Assembly (NCBI GenBank): GCA_034440635.1
Contig: JAOTON010002075.1
Coordinates: 372,001 to 436,000, forward strand
Reading direction: 5' to 3'
DNA length: 64,000 nt
DNA from: Lepas anatifera
Lineage: Eukaryota; Arthropoda; Thecostraca; Lepadidae
In this document: piece after piece, positions 1-11,235 of the stretch
How the letters are laid out: each line of letters starts with the position of its first letter
Numbering within the stretch: position 1 is the first letter of the stretch
Notes under the pieces: generated by a model
Seen by the model: only the letters and a program-made list of their open reading frames with translations
Told to the model about the DNA's origin: nothing
Database searches by the model: none
Translations under genes and position numbers: made by a program

Positions 1-95
1 GCCGGTTAAGAGCGGCGCCCCCTGGTCCAGATGGCGCCCCCCCGATCGGAAATCCTGGATCCGTCTATGTGCCAACTGTAACGTTGCGCCGGCGA
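1..95. repeat. Edge of a GC-rich dispersed repeat
   Basis: The window opens inside a segment with the phrases ggcgccccctgg and ggatccgtctatg. The same vocabulary recurs at about 6.95-7.20, 8.75-9.00 and 32.8-33.45 kb, so this is probably the right end of a dispersed element cut by the window edge. No reading frame is supported. Confidence 0.4.
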
Positions 96-617
96 TGTCC
101 CCCCTGGTTTGAAGCTGAGGTCAGACGCGCACTGCGAGAAAAAGAAAGTGCTTTCAAGTGCATGAAGCGAAATAGGAATGATCAGACTATACGCAACTTT
201 GAGGAAAAGCGGTGATCATTCAAAACTCTATCGCCTTACAAATATTGTAATAATTTGCAGGAAATGATCGGAAACATTAAAACAAATCCAAAACGTTTTT
301 TGGTCGTACCTACAGTGCATCAGGGGGAATAAGGGACGAATTCCATCACTGTTAGAAGGAACACACGAAATCTTTGATGACGTTCAAAAAGTCAACCTAC
401 ATAAAGAGAATGGACCACTTTGTTGAAATTCTGAAAAGAACAATTTAAGTACAAGAGGTCTGAAAACCAGGAAAAAAATTTCCCCCTTCGATACGCTAAA
501 AACTGAAATACATTTTCCAACAATAAGTGACAGCTTCAAAATAACAGCTTTAATAATCAGTGAAATCCTTAAGCTTGATCATAGACTCGCTGTTAAGTCC
601 GATACACAGCGTTTCCA
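96..617 (+). pseudogene. Decayed non-LTR retrotransposon fragment (endonuclease-RT linker)
   Basis: From about position 102 the frame reads PWFEAEVRRALREKESAF, which resembles the PWFd...K linker just upstream of the reverse transcriptase domain in Jockey/CR1-type non-LTR elements. It stops at 213. Further on, in a shifted frame, NPKRFWSYLQCIRGNKGRIP (about 290-345) followed by IFDDVQKVN matches the usual NPKxFWxY...iP.l...i.dd.eKAn block of the same linker. Another stop follows. The fragment has no catalytic RT motif and at least one frameshift, so it is dead. I cannot tell the exact clade. It lies upstream of, and is unrelated to, the Penelope frame at 839. Confidence 0.55.
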
Positions 618-713
618 CATGCAAAAATCGCGTGCAGTACAAGAAGCACTGGTGCAAAAACTGAACGAAAGATGTCGTTACGCCGGCCGTGTTTATTCGG
701 TGGTGGAAAGATA

Positions 714-839
714 ATGCATATGCCTGATGTAAATAAACAATTTCAGAGTTGTATTTTAGAAAAATCAATTAATACTATGCATATGCCTGATGTAAATAAA
801 CAATTTCAGAGTTGTATTTTAGAAAAATCAATTAATACT
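714..839. repeat. Two tandem copies of a 63-bp unit
   Basis: A 63-bp unit beginning atgcatatgcctgatg starts at 714 and again at 777 with no visible mismatch. It ends exactly where the Penelope-like coding frame begins. Penelope-like elements often sit in partial tandem arrangements, so the duplication may be an element junction or a local slippage. It supplies no RT motif. Confidence 0.8.
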
Positions 840-1846
840 TGCTTTGGCAAGTCCCTGTAGCCGCATGTTTATATATGGAGTTTTTGGAAGTGGAACATTT
901 TCATGCTATCATAGGCTCTGATGTAACTTGGTTACGATATTGTGATGACGTTTTGATCATAGCGCCGCAAGAACTAAATTTAATATCTAAGCTCAACGAT
1001 TTAAATAACGTAGAAAATAAAATTCAGTTCACACTAGAAGAGGAGAATGAAGGAAAGTTGCCATTTTTGGACGTATTAATAGTTAGGAACGATGAGGAGG
1101 TTAAATTTAAAGTCAACAGAAAAACAACTAACAAGGAGGATTATGTCCACTACTTATCTGCACATAGCCAAAAAACAAAAACAGGTATAGTGATAGGATT
1201 CTTTTTGAGAGCCTTTAGAATTTGCAGCATAGAGTTCCTCAACGAAGAAATAGGCCATATATTTGAAATTTTTGAAAGGTTAGGATATCCGAAGGCTCTG
1301 CTCATTACATGCAAAAATAAGGCTAAACAAATAAGAAAGAAATCAAACACTAAAAATAAAAAGGAATATCAGAGAGTAATCACTGTTCCTCAATCCTCAC
1401 AAACGGAAGCTTTGAATAAAAAACTTAGAGGAGTAAATGTAGTTCTAATTGAAAGGTCAGGGAGAAAAATAGGGGATATGTTCAGTAGTTACTGCAAGTC
1501 CGAAAATACTCAGGAAAATAGTATAGTCAACAATGTTCCATGTACAGGTTGCCCGAAATCATATTATGGTGAAACACATAGGGGTTTGAAAATAAGATTA
1601 GCAGAACATAGGAGAGATTTTATACATAATAGAGAGAGTAACGCATTAGTAGTACATAGCATGGATTGTAAACATTTACCGAACTGGGGAGGGGCAAAAA
1701 TTGTAGCCAAAAATATAAGCAAAAGCGCTAGAAAAATCGTAGAAGCTTCTTTAATTTTATCAAACAACTGTATCAGACAACGTATGGGTTTCATTAACTT
1801 AAGCACTCCGACAGCTAAATTCATTACAAGCTTATACCAGAGTTAA
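839..1846 (+). pseudogene. Penelope-like retroelement: 3' half of RT plus GIY-YIG endonuclease (5'-truncated)
   Basis: One open frame of 335 codons. Near residues 4-16 it reads VPVAACLYMEFLE, the end of the RT fingers/palm strand. WLRYCDDVLI (about residues 31-40) is the catalytic YxDD box. LPFLDVLIVR and the KVNRKTTNKEDYVHYLS stretch are typical Penelope thumb sequences. The C-terminus holds VPCTGCPKSYYGETHRGL, then RLAEH and later VEASLI. These supply the YIG-like YYG, the catalytic Arg and the Glu of the GIY-YIG nuclease, in the Penelope/Poseidon style. The frame ends naturally at 1846. The N-terminal part of the RT is missing, replaced upstream by the 63-bp duplication, so the copy is 5'-truncated although its remaining frame is intact. 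It has no true start codon of its own. Confidence 0.88.
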
Positions 1847-2148
1847 TTGTTTTGGAATACTTAGAATTATGGTACTATTTTATTCTGAAGTCGCGTTTTT
1901 ATGGTATGAATGTGTGCACACTGTGGCCTCTGTGCTAATATTCGGAAAACCTTTTTGCTGAAGGACTGTTGAAGAATTGTTTGCATGACATGATTGCCGA
2001 AATTCAAAGTTGATGTTTGAATATTCCTGTTTCGATTCATACTTGTATTGTGCTGCGTATTGATGAAGTGAATACGAAACGCGTTTATGTGGTGCAATAT
2101 AATTTTTTATAAATTTAGTTTTTGAAATTCGCCTAAACATCATTGTAA

Positions 2149-2209
<61 letters not shown>

Positions 2210-2244
2210 TTTATGTATAAATTTGGTTCAAGTTGTTCCTAGTA
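1847..2244. repeat. Penelope 3' flank and (TA)n microsatellite
   Basis: AT-rich non-coding DNA after the Penelope stop. An almost pure TA tract runs from about 2150 to 2209. It lies next to the tail side of the reverse-oriented SINE, where microsatellites often grow. No gene seen. Confidence 0.75.
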
Positions 2245-2571
2245 CGGCTGCTGGAGTCGGAGTCTCACTAAAGTCATCCAGGGACTTGTTACGGAGACCC
2301 CGACGCCACCACCCGAACGAGTAACTCCCTCAATGGAGGGTTAATTTAGAAGTCAAAGTTTGACGTCCCACAAAGCACAGGGACGGCCGCCCCGCTCAGG
2401 TCACGCTCTCACCAGTCAGTTTCCAGCCGACCTTATGTCGGGTAAACTATTGAGCACCGGAGCGTCTCAGGGGAACCGATCCCATGCCTGGACATGCACT
2501 GCCACTGCATGTTTCTGAGCAGCGGGCCGGAGCCCAACGCTCTACCAACTGAGCTACCGGGGCGGCTATAT
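2245..2571 (-). mobile_element. tRNA-derived SINE, copy 1
   Basis: On the minus strand the element starts near 2570 with gccgccccggtagctcag, an RNA polymerase III A-box-like tRNA head, followed by a B-box-like gggatcggttcccc. The body ends near 2245 with gagtcggagtctcactaaag. A second copy lies on the plus strand at about 39889-40205, with the same order of head, body and tail. Two dispersed, similar copies with a tRNA-like head and no reading frame define a SINE. It is not a tRNA gene: extra sequence separates the boxes. Confidence 0.8.
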
Positions 2572-2822
2572 CTAAAAATAAACCAAGGTTGAACACAATG
2601 TCTTCGGCTTTCCCTCTTCATATCTTTGTATAGCAAGTACCTTCAACATATATGTGTGTGTGTGTTTGTTAGTGTCTTACATTTTTAGCAATTATCCGTA
2701 AAACTGAGCCTTTGGTCTTCTTGTCTACTGCTCTGCTCCTTATGTAGGTTTTTCATTTATTACACTGATGATGATATTGTAATATATCGAAACCGGTCTG
2801 CATGTTGACATATGTGTGTTTA
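2572..2822. other. Hammerhead-like core motif in intergenic DNA
   Basis: At 2765-2793 the sequence reads ctgatga, then a possible 5-bp stem (gatat/atatc), then gaaac. This is the order of the conserved core of a hammerhead ribozyme. Hammerheads are known in terminal repeats of Penelope-like elements, and a Penelope frame ends about 0.9 kb upstream. One extra T between ctgatga and the stem, and no clear stem I/III partners, make activity doubtful. A short TG tract is at about 2650-2670. Confidence 0.25.
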
Positions 2823-4028
2823 TTAACCTTCGCCCGGGTGGGGGTTCTTTTTAGACCCCCTCAGGTTTTTCGGAAGTGACCAAAAAACGGCGGCGCGCAG
2901 CGCCGCCACACTTGGTCTAGCTGTTCCTTCGTCATTTTTACATATTTCTTGAAAATCTTAGCTCAAGGTCATATCAGGTCAGGTCACCAGGTCAGGTAGA
3001 GTGACCTCACCTAAAAAATGCTTAGGACCGCCTAACTAAAAGAAGGGTTAATTGATCAAGTTGAAACTCATACCACATAGTTTGCCCACCAGGAGCTAAA
3101 ACATTTGTTCCGGGGTTTTTGATATTAGTGACCTAAGGTCATGTGCAGAGCATGACCTCCCCATTGTCAATACATTGGGAAAATCAAGAAATGAGCTTTT
3201 CTCAGTAAGAATGGATGGAATCAACTTCAAACATCGGTTACGACTTGCCCTTAGCCCATTTCTGAAGAAGATTCAAAAGATTTTGACTTGTGACTTTTAA
3301 AAGGTCACCTTAGGTCAAATAAGCATTTTTGGTGTTTTACTCTCTAAATTTTGAATAAACTAAGATAAAACTTTTATTTTGTCACCAAAGTGTTTGTATA
3401 GTCACTGCAAGTCAAATGTTATACATCATGACTATACCAGGTCAAGTTAGGTCAGACCGTTGACCTGGGTCAGGTCAAATTCTTAAATTTGACTTGGCAT
3501 AGAAATATTATATATCATTTGATTCGTATTGACGAGAGGATTGTAATGGTGCATCAACTATGACTGTATCTTGTTTGGTTTGAAAGTTATTAGCGAAAAA
3601 GGAAACGCCCTTATGCATGGGTGGCTATGGACATTCCCAAGAAAATGCCCAATATTCAGTGACCTGTAGCTCCCCCTTAGCGCTTTGACCTGACACGAAA
3701 ATGAATGCCGCTGTAATGAAAGGACAACTCAAGAGCTTTCGAATGGTGTTAGAAAAATGTTTCTATCATAGTTTCTGAGATATATGAGGTTTTTCTTAGT
3801 ACACCTCATATTAGCGATTTTGACCTATTTTGACCTCTGGTGACCTTGATATTGACCTGACAAGAAAAATGACTGAAGTATTTTCGATACCATTTTTGAA
3901 GAGCTTTCGATTGGCGTTTTGCGATTTTTTCTAGCTCTCTTAGTTTTTGAGATCGTGGGGGTCTTTTGTAGCCCCCCACCCCCACCAGGGCGAAGGTGGC
4001 TCGTACCCGCCACCGGGGCAAGGGTTAA
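2823..4028. mobile_element. TTAA-bounded element A, AGGTCA-rich (piggyBac-like MITE)
   Basis: The element starts ttaaccttcgcccgggtggg (2823) and ends gccaccggggcaagggttaa (4028). The ends are imperfect inverted repeats of about 20 bp, each closing on TTAA, which is the target and duplication of piggyBac-type transposases. The 1.2-kb interior has no transposase. It holds many copies of AGGTCA/TGACCT in both orientations. Related termini occur at 6759, 7332-8399, 54714-55726 and 62453-63482. It is therefore a non-autonomous element, assigned to piggyBac only by TTAA. Confidence 0.75.
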
Positions 4029-4630
4029 TCGTCAAATTCAATAGTGTGCGGTAGAATTGTTCCGTTCTGACTGCTGGCACTAGCTTGGCCAAATTTCCGA
4101 AGTAAAAAATCCCCAAGACCCAATTGTTCCAATTTTGATTTCTTTATGATGGTTATCCTCTGATTATGAGTTTTCTCAGCTTAAAATTCGATTTTCAAAT
4201 AATGATTTTTCGTTCCGTCATGGCTTATTCCCGATCTTAGCATAATCGGCAGCCCTACCTCGAACACATCCCAACAATGAGAGGCATGGTCCTGAACTTG
4301 TTCTCGCACAAAGTGGAAAACGAGGTCTAAATTCAAAAAGGTCAAATTCAACCTCTTTTATTAAATGCTTGAAAATATTTGTCATGCATTTTCCAGGCAA
4401 AGGTTCAACAATTCGCAGGCACTTCGGTTATCTGCGACCTGTCCATTCCTCTTAATCAAATAGAATATCTGCCTGTCTACTTCCGAATCGGTTTTCAACT
4501 GAGGCCAACTGAGGCCGGTGAAACCGAAAACAAACATGAAAAAGGTACGCTTTATACTTGAAACATAGAATTTCAGGACGTTGATGAGAGGTACTCACCG
4601 TTTTAGCGGCGTCCGAGTGTGGACATTCTC
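4029..4630. other. No gene seen
   Basis: AT-rich sequence with short chance frames only. I see no repeats shared with the rest of the window. Confidence 0.5.
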
Positions 4631-5233
4631 TCAGCAGTCCAATCCACGAAGCGAGATTTTAGGACTGATAAGTCCACAACTTCCAGGCGATTCTAGTGCG
4701 CGTTCATTAAGGCCAGACTGTTCAGTCGGGATTGGGCCGTCGTAGATCGTAAATATGCTTTGAGCCGCCGGAGCAAAGAAAACGATCTTCCCGCGCATGC
4801 CAAAGTGCATGCTAACGATTAGGCCCAGCAGTTTTCTCACCTCACTGAACAACGGTTTTGTATTTGGGTCCATAGATGGGAGCTTTTCGCACAGCTCCTG
4901 GAGGGAGTTTGGGTTTTTTAGCCCGGCAATAAACACATTGAGGTGACATCCCAGCCCAAGTAATTCCTCTTCTATAGTTTTGCAACATATCGAACAAGTG
5001 ACTGAATCCTTCTTTGCGTCATACTTTATCCAGGGGCATTTTCCCCTCCATGCTTCTCTAAGCCTCCGCTGTCCTTGACCGGTCTGAGGGTCTTGGGCAG
5101 GTTGGTCTGGACCGGGATGGTGAGCAGCGGGAATCTGAGCGGTCGCGTCAGACGAATGTGCAAACGCTGGACGTTGTGCTGATCCAGGAGTAGGCTCTGG
5201 AAAAAGGAACAAATTTTCGGTTTTCCACCTCAC
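4631..5233 (-). CDS. Possible hAT-type transposase exon (TTF/BED-like zinc finger region)
   Basis: A 200-codon frame. Residues about 63-85 read GKCPWIKYDAKKDSVTCSIC, which resembles the WLkYD..kd.mfC..C start of the TTF-type zinc finger found in hAT transposases and their host relatives (ZNF862 / KIAA1586-like proteins). Later residues (LFSEVRKLLGLIVSM) loosely resemble the hAT C-terminal dimerisation strand. The expected downstream His/Cys residues and the catalytic core are absent, so this would be one exon or a collapsed remnant. The start codon is arbitrary. The resemblance is from memory and weak beyond the C-x2-C segment. Confidence 0.33.
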   Translation of the reverse strand: MRWKTENLFLFPEPTPGSAQRPAFAHSSDATAQIPAAHHPGPDQPAQDPQTGQGQRRLREAWRGKCPWIKYDAKKDSVTCSICCKTIEEELLGLGCHLNVFIAGLKNPNSLQELCEKLPSMDPNTKPLFSEVRKLLGLIVSMHFGMRGKIVFFAPAAQSIFTIYDGPIPTEQSGLNERALESPGSCGLISPKISLRGLDC

Positions 5234-6758
5234 CTAACTGATTTCAATATTTTTCCGAATGAGCTCAGGCATTCACTCATTTGCAGGTAACCATTAGCGT
5301 CATCACCAGCAACAAAAGTGTAGGGGGCAGCCAGTCTTCAATTTGATTCTGATTAAAAACTTTCTACACTAGGACCAAAAACTCTTCGGACTTGAGCTCC
5401 TCCTTGCCTTTACACACCAGCTGGGTTTAATTTTTCCGGTTTCCTCCCAATTGAGCTGGGAGAATTTTTCGGACAAAAAGTCGTGGGGCCAGACATCAGC
5501 CCTGCACCCCACGCCCCTCCCCGCCGGTGGGAGGGGGTCTGCAATCAACGTTAAAGGTGAACTGTCGAAAAATAAATTGTATTGGCTCATTGGCGGACGC
5601 AGGGGGGCGAATTCCGGCCATGGCCCCCAAAGCGCTGGAAGGGGAGCCAAACTATCTTTCGCCTCCTCCCCAAAGGCCCGGAGAAATGTTTGAAAAAGGT
5701 GTTTTCGCCAGGTCTGTCCAGCAATTAAATCTTCGCCACCCAGGTGTTTGCAAACTCGGCCTCAAAATGTCACAAAGACAACGTTTCTAGACGGTTTTTA
5801 TAGTGTCCTCACACTCCTCACGCCATCTATAATTATGGATTTTTCGAAATTATAATTTGACAGCACCGCCACATGTTATTCAATTTTTTCGGCTGTTTTT
5901 TTTGTCATGTTTTGCACTTGACTAATAAGAACCCATTTTACGGTTGCTGCAAGGTGCAAAGTGACTCCGCAGTTTATCTTAAAATCTAATAATCGTACAC
6001 TACACAAATAGATCGACCAGCCCGAGTGCGTACAGCAGGTGGGTCACGTGGGCGTACGTAAAAAACCGGGTGATTGCGTTGATTTCAAGCTAATCAGCGT
6101 ACTTGATAAGAGCAGAGATTTACAATTTTTTGACAATTTACCTCGAAGATTTACAGGTAGAAAGTCTTAAGAAAGCTGAACATATCACTACTCTCTTCCC
6201 GTAGGATATCTACAATGCAGTTGATCATAAATTTGTTTTTTGCTGACTTTTTACACAAAGGTTGAAAAGTTAAACACCTTCCGATAAAACGGCGAAACGG
6301 TTGAACTGGAAATGTCAAACAATTTTGTTAAACCTTACTCGGCAAGATGTTTACTTCCACTTGTTTGCGTGAATTTATGATGACACTTACCAGATTGTAT
6401 TAAAAAAACTTGGCTTATCGATTATTTTCGGTTGGTTTGACCAAAAATAATAAAAAAATTCGGTTTCGGAAGAAATGAATGTGACATTTCTTTACCTCCG
6501 TCTCTGCTCGTTGATGAGGACGGTTGAGGGGCAGGATCTGTTGTTTCATCCGGGCATACATTGAGAGGAAAGGATGCGCAAAGATGGCGCCTCACTCCCA
6601 GTACTGTAAGGAGCGTGACAACAATCAGAGTGAAGAATGTATATGTAGCAGAAGTAAAGTGTGTTGTTTTCGAGTTTGGATATTCTCTGTCGTGTGTCTT
6701 GAGGTTTGGTTCATAAGTTAGGTAACGGCAGGGGGTAGGGAGGTCAGTCGCAGAGTTA
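5234..6758. other. Intergenic, with GC-rich transposon-like phrases
   Basis: Contains a GC-rich patch (5500-5690) with an isolated hAT-end-like phrase ggcggacgcagggggg near 5592, without a matching partner. The rest is AT-rich. A 125-codon minus frame at 6422-6799 has a hydrophobic stretch but overlaps a transposon end, so I do not call it a gene. Confidence 0.45.
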
Positions 6759-6890
6759 TTAACACTCGCCCGGGCGGGCCTCCGATCCTCCTTTGCCACG
6801 GTGAGGGCGTCTTTTCAAACACCACCCCTCCAACTCGGCTCCTATGCAGGATCGCGAAAAAAACGAACGCCATTGAATAGCCGATGAACA
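6759..6890. mobile_element. Terminal fragment of TTAA element family
   Basis: From ttaacactcgcccgggcggg (6759) onward the sequence matches, in inverted orientation, the last ~130 bp of the element ending at 8399, including the phrases cctccgatcctcctttgcc and ggctcctatgcagg. It is a single terminus without a clear partner end. Confidence 0.55.
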
Positions 6891-6949
6891 ATGATGACGA
6901 AACTATACGGGCTATTTGTTGGCTCAGGCTAATATTTAGGCTATCACAG

Positions 6950-7200
6950 GCATAAGCAGGTCCATGGGTGGAAAAGGGGGCAGGTGCCCCCTCCTCGATC
7001 GACCCTTGGCGCCCCCTGAAATGGTCAGGGCGCCCCCTGAAAGATTGATGGCGCCTCCCTGAAATGTCAGTCCGCCCGGGATGCAAAAATCGGCGCCCAC
7101 TGATAGGAATTTGCGCCCACCAAGGTTTTGATGGTCAAAAGTGTCCCCCCCGGCAAGGTGCCCCTCTCCCATCGGCAATCCTTGAACCGCCTATGATCAC
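6950..7200. repeat. GC-rich dispersed repeat, copy 1
   Basis: Runs of ggcgccccctgaaa separated by 10-25 bp, closing with ccttgaaccgcctatg. An inverted relative lies at 8753-8993 and further relatives at 32.8-33.45 kb and at the window start. The ends (catgggtgg / ccgcctatg) look like degenerate hAT termini, but I find no target duplication. Confidence 0.45.
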
Positions 7201-7331
7201 ATGTCAATGAAATGTGACATCGGATAATTTTTAGCTCTAGCGTCAGACTGAATTGAGTTCGAGCCAAGTTTTAGGAGCCATCGCTTCCTCTCGTTCCGAC
7301 AAATCGAATGGCGCATGACAATTATACCAGG

Positions 7332-8399
7332 TTCACACTCGCCCCAGTGGGGAGGGTGTTTGAACACCTCCCTCGGGCTTTTCCGGCGGCATGAAAATCA
7401 GCGAAAAATCGCCGTACTTGGCACACCTTAGTTGATCAATTTCGTAATTGTGACCAAAGTTTTAAGATTGGGTCATCTCAGGTCAGCTCACAAGTGCAGG
7501 TGGAGTGACCTCGCCTCCAAAAATGTTTAGGGTAGCATAAGAAATCGGTAAATCTATCGGATTGAAACTTATACCGCATAATGGGCCCACCGAGTGCAGC
7601 AAAATATATTCCGGTATGTTTCATATCGATGACCTAGGGTCAGGTATGGATTGGATTCGTGGGAATGCATGGGGATGCAAGCAGGGGGATGCATGCATCC
7701 ATAGGAAATGCATGGGGAAAACAGGAATTTGGCTATATTTATGTAGATACAGCAGAGAATACTTTCGCATTCTCCGAATCGTAGAATCCTGTACCGCTTT
7801 CCAGGTTCATGTTGCAATTTTTGACCTGCGACCTCTGAGAGGTCATCTGGGGTTAAGCAGTTTTAAGACTTGGGTCAATAACTGCAGGAAATGATGATAT
7901 AACTTTTATTTTGATACCATTACGTTTGTAGTGTTATTGCGAGTCTATTCATATGCATATTGACTATGCTAAGTTGGATATTGATCTTGAACTGACATGA
8001 GGTCAGGCCATTTTTGTGTTTTGGCCTAGTAAAGTCATATCATACATAATTCGATTTGCCGTGACGAGAGGAAGTGAATGGTGCCTGAAAATGATTTTAA
8101 CTCGACTCTGTCAGACGCTAGAGCCCAAAACTCTACTCTAACATGCATCCTTATTTGACCTCAATATTGACCCGAGCCAAAAAGTGACAGATGTAATTTA
8201 TTCATAAATTTGTATCAGCTATCCAACATTGTTCGTATTTTTTCGCTATCCCAAATAGGAGCTGTATTCTGGGGGAGGGAGGGGGTGTTTGAGGACCTCC
8301 CACCAGGGCGAAGGTGGCTCGGAGGTCCACCGGGGCGAAGGTGGCTAGGAGGCCCACCGGGGCGAAGGTGCCTCGGAGGCCCACCGGGGCGGGCGTTAA
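7332..8399. mobile_element. TTAA-bounded element B with AGGTCA half-sites and a terminal 28-bp repeat
   Basis: The left end is ttcacactcgccccagtggg (TTAA decayed to TTCA) and the right end is gcccaccggggcgggcgttaa. The interior carries several AGGTCA-type hexamers and no transposase. Just inside the right end (about 8315-8395) a ~28-bp unit, gaaggtggctcggaggtcca plus eight bases, is repeated about three times. It looks like repeated copies of the element's own terminus. Confidence 0.65.
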
Positions 8400-9246
8400 A
8401 ATATAAAATGTTTTGACCTAAGACCAGGTCAAGATAATCATCGGACCTAATATAGTCAATACGCATATCATTTTTAAGTTAGAAATTTTCAGGAGACCGC
8501 GGAATTGATTAAGGATAAGGTATTGCAAGAACGGTGGCGCTTCGCACCGCTGTTTAGGGACACCGTCGGAAGCACCTGATGGAGACGTTCATATTCCCCC
8601 TCCCACGCGGGCGAGGGTTAAACGTTACACATGGGCGTCAGAAGTCAGAAGGCGTTACACGGCGGAAGTGGGCGGGAGTGGGGACGAAAAATGGCGGTAT
8701 GAGAGGCCCTTCAATTCACCGCCCGTTCCCCCACCACCTCCTCCCTACCACAGACGGATCCAGGGTTGTCAATTGGGGGCGGGCACCTTCCGGGGGAGGG
8801 GGCGCTGTCCGGACCAGGGGGCACCACTTTTGGCCGGAAAAAACTCCTCAGGTGGGCACCAAATTTTATTTTCGCATACAACGGAGATGGGAAGCGACAT
8901 TTCAGGGGGCACTATCGACCTTTCAGCTTCAGGGGGTACCAAGGGTTGATCGGGGAGGGGCACCTGCCCCCTTTGCCCCACTTGATCCACCTATGACACT
9001 ATACATGCCTGCCTTTCCTAACCAAAGGAGATATAGATGTAATTTGCGGCTTTCCAGCCCCGCCGCCAGGGGCGACTTCTCTGGCAGTCAGAATCCGTGC
9101 AAGAATGGCGGTCCGATCGAGCGATACAGTTTCGGTCGTGTTGACTTTGGTTCTTAGAAACTGGTGCAGCCCAAGCCGCGCCGCGCCAGTGTCATTGGAT
9201 GGGGAAGCCCAATATCAAAATCCAGAGCTCGAACAGAGTGGCATCC
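8400..9246. repeat. Intergenic with an inverted GC-rich repeat copy (8753-8993)
   Basis: The block 8753-8993 begins cagacggatccagggttg and ends cttgatccacctatg. It is an inverted relative of 6950-7200. The overlapping long open frames here are a by-product of high GC. Nothing else is recognised. Confidence 0.45.
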
Positions 9247-9254
9247 TTGTCGTG
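9247..9254. other. Left 8-bp target-site duplication of the 7.5-kb hAT-like element
   Basis: TTGTCGTG directly before the terminus. The identical octamer is at 16742-16749, directly after the other terminus. Confidence 0.9.
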
Positions 9255-11235
9255 CAGGGGCGCAGCCAGGGGGGCACAGGGGCACGTGCCCCCATCGGTG
9301 CCGGGGTGCCCTTTTGATTGCCAGGTGGTGTACCCTCTTTGGGCCCTGCCGCTCAAAATTTAGTGCCCTACGCCGTTGAGCCTAGATGGAACTAGACTGT
9401 ATTTAGCGATTTAAACTATTGTTTGACAATTAAGTGCCTTTTTGATCATTTGGGGCATTCTGTCGCCTTTCCAAGCACCCGGGAATAGTATAGGTACGTA
9501 ATCCGTTTCCAGATAATGCCTGATCGTCGCCAATAATCGTACGGGCAGAGCTAGTCTTGTGCCTCCTGAGCGCTGGTCATGACGCCTGGAGCTGATCATG
9601 TGCCCTCTGAGCTGATCTGATGCCCTCGTAGTCAATTTGGCGCCCCCCCTGAGAAAGTAATTGTGCCTTCTGAACCTATATAATGCTCTCTGAGTTAGTC
9701 TGATGCCTCCGAGCTTGCCTGGCGCCCTATTAGCTGTTTTAGTGCCCCTTGAGCTGATCCGGGGCCCATGAACTCATTTAATGTCTCCCGTAGTTTATCT
9801 ACTGTCCAGGGCCGCAGCCAGGGCGCACAGGGGGCACGTGCCCCCATCGGTGCCGGGTGCCCTTTTGATTGCCAGGTGGTATACCCCCTTTGGGCCGTGC
9901 CACTCGAAATTTAGTGCCCTACGCCGTTGAACCTAGATGGAACGAGAACGCATTTAGCGATTTCAACTATTGTTTGGCACTTTAGTGCCTTTTTGGTCAG
10001 CTAAAACATTCTGTCGCCTTTCCAAGCACCCGGGAAGAGTATAGGCACGTAATCCGTTTCCAGATAATGCCTCATCGTCGCCAATAATCACACGGGTGAA
10101 GCTCATCTGGTGCCCCCTGGAGCTGATCATGCGCCTTCTGAGCTGATCTGATGCCCTCGAATCATCTGGTGCCCCCTGAGCGCTGGTCTTGGCCCCTGAA
10201 GCTGATCATGTGCCCTCTGAGCTGATCTGATGCCCTCGTAGTCAATCTGGTTCCCCCCTGAGAAAATAATTGTGCCTTCTGAACCTATGTAATGCTCTCT
10301 GAGTTAGTCTCATGCCTCCGAGCTTGCCTGGTGTCCTATTAGCTGTTTTAGTGCCCCTTGAGCTGATCCGGGCCCCCTGAACTCATCTAATGCCTCCTGA
10401 AGTTTATCTACTGTCCAGGGGGCACAGGGGGCACGTGCCCCCATCGGTGCCGGGTGCCCTTTTGATTGCCAGGTAGTGTACCCCCTTTTGGGCCGTGCCG
10501 CTCGAAATTTAGTGCCCTACGTCGTTGAACCTAGATAGAACTAGACTGCCATCACTGCCAGGGTACCCTTTTGACTGCCAGGTGATGTACCCAATTCGGG
10601 CCGTGCCGCTCCAAATTTAGTGCCCTACGCCGTTGGACCTAGATGTAACTGGACCGCATGTAGCGATTGAAAGTATTGTTGGACAACTTAATACCTTTTT
10701 CGGTCAGCTAGGGCATTCTGTCGCCTTTCCATGCACCCGGGAAGAGTATGGGCACCTAGTATGTGTCCACCTAATGCTTCATCGTCGCCAATAATCGTAT
10801 GGGTGAAGCTAATCTGGTGCTCCTTGAGCTCATCTCGTGGCCTCTCAGCTGGTCTTGGCCCCTCGAGCTGATTACTTGCCCTTTAAGCTGATCTGGTGCC
10901 CCTGAGTCTATCGAGTGCCCCACTGAGCAAATAATTGGGCCTCCTGAACTTATATAATGCCCTCTGGGTTATTCTAATGCCTCCGAGCCTGCTTCGTGCC
11001 CTAATAGCTGATTTAGTGCCCCTTGAGCTGATTCGGGCCCCTGAGCTGATCTCATGCCTCCCCAAGTTATTCTGTCTCCTAAGTCAATATGGTGCCTCTT
11101 CAGCTGATTAGGTGCCCCCTCAGCTGATTATTGATATCTCCTTAGATGGCCTGGTGCCCCCGAAGCTGGTTTGGCGGGCCCTGAGCCCACCGTGTGTCCC
11201 TTGAGCTGTTATCTTGCTCCTTGAGCTCAGAGGAG
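9255..11235. repeat. Higher-order repeat: ~590-bp units built from ~27-bp subunits
   Basis: Units begin at 9255, about 9810, about 10410 (truncated) and about 10549. Each starts with a gggggcacgtgcccccatcg head or its degenerate form. A fixed series follows: ttgattgccagg, aatttagtgccctac, cgtcgccaataatc. Then come many copies of the subunit ctgagctgatctggtgcccc. Particular variant subunits recur in the same order in each unit, which is the mark of a higher-order repeat. Confidence 0.75.

Noticed and set aside
6422..6799. 125-codon minus frame with a hydrophobic stretch (FFTLIVVTLLTVLGV)
   Set aside because: It begins inside a TTAA transposon terminus (6759) and has no recognised domain; a membrane-like stretch alone is weak evidence.
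8579..9157. 192-codon plus frame
   Set aside because: Overlaps an inverted GC-rich repeat and has equally long frames in other registers; no motif.
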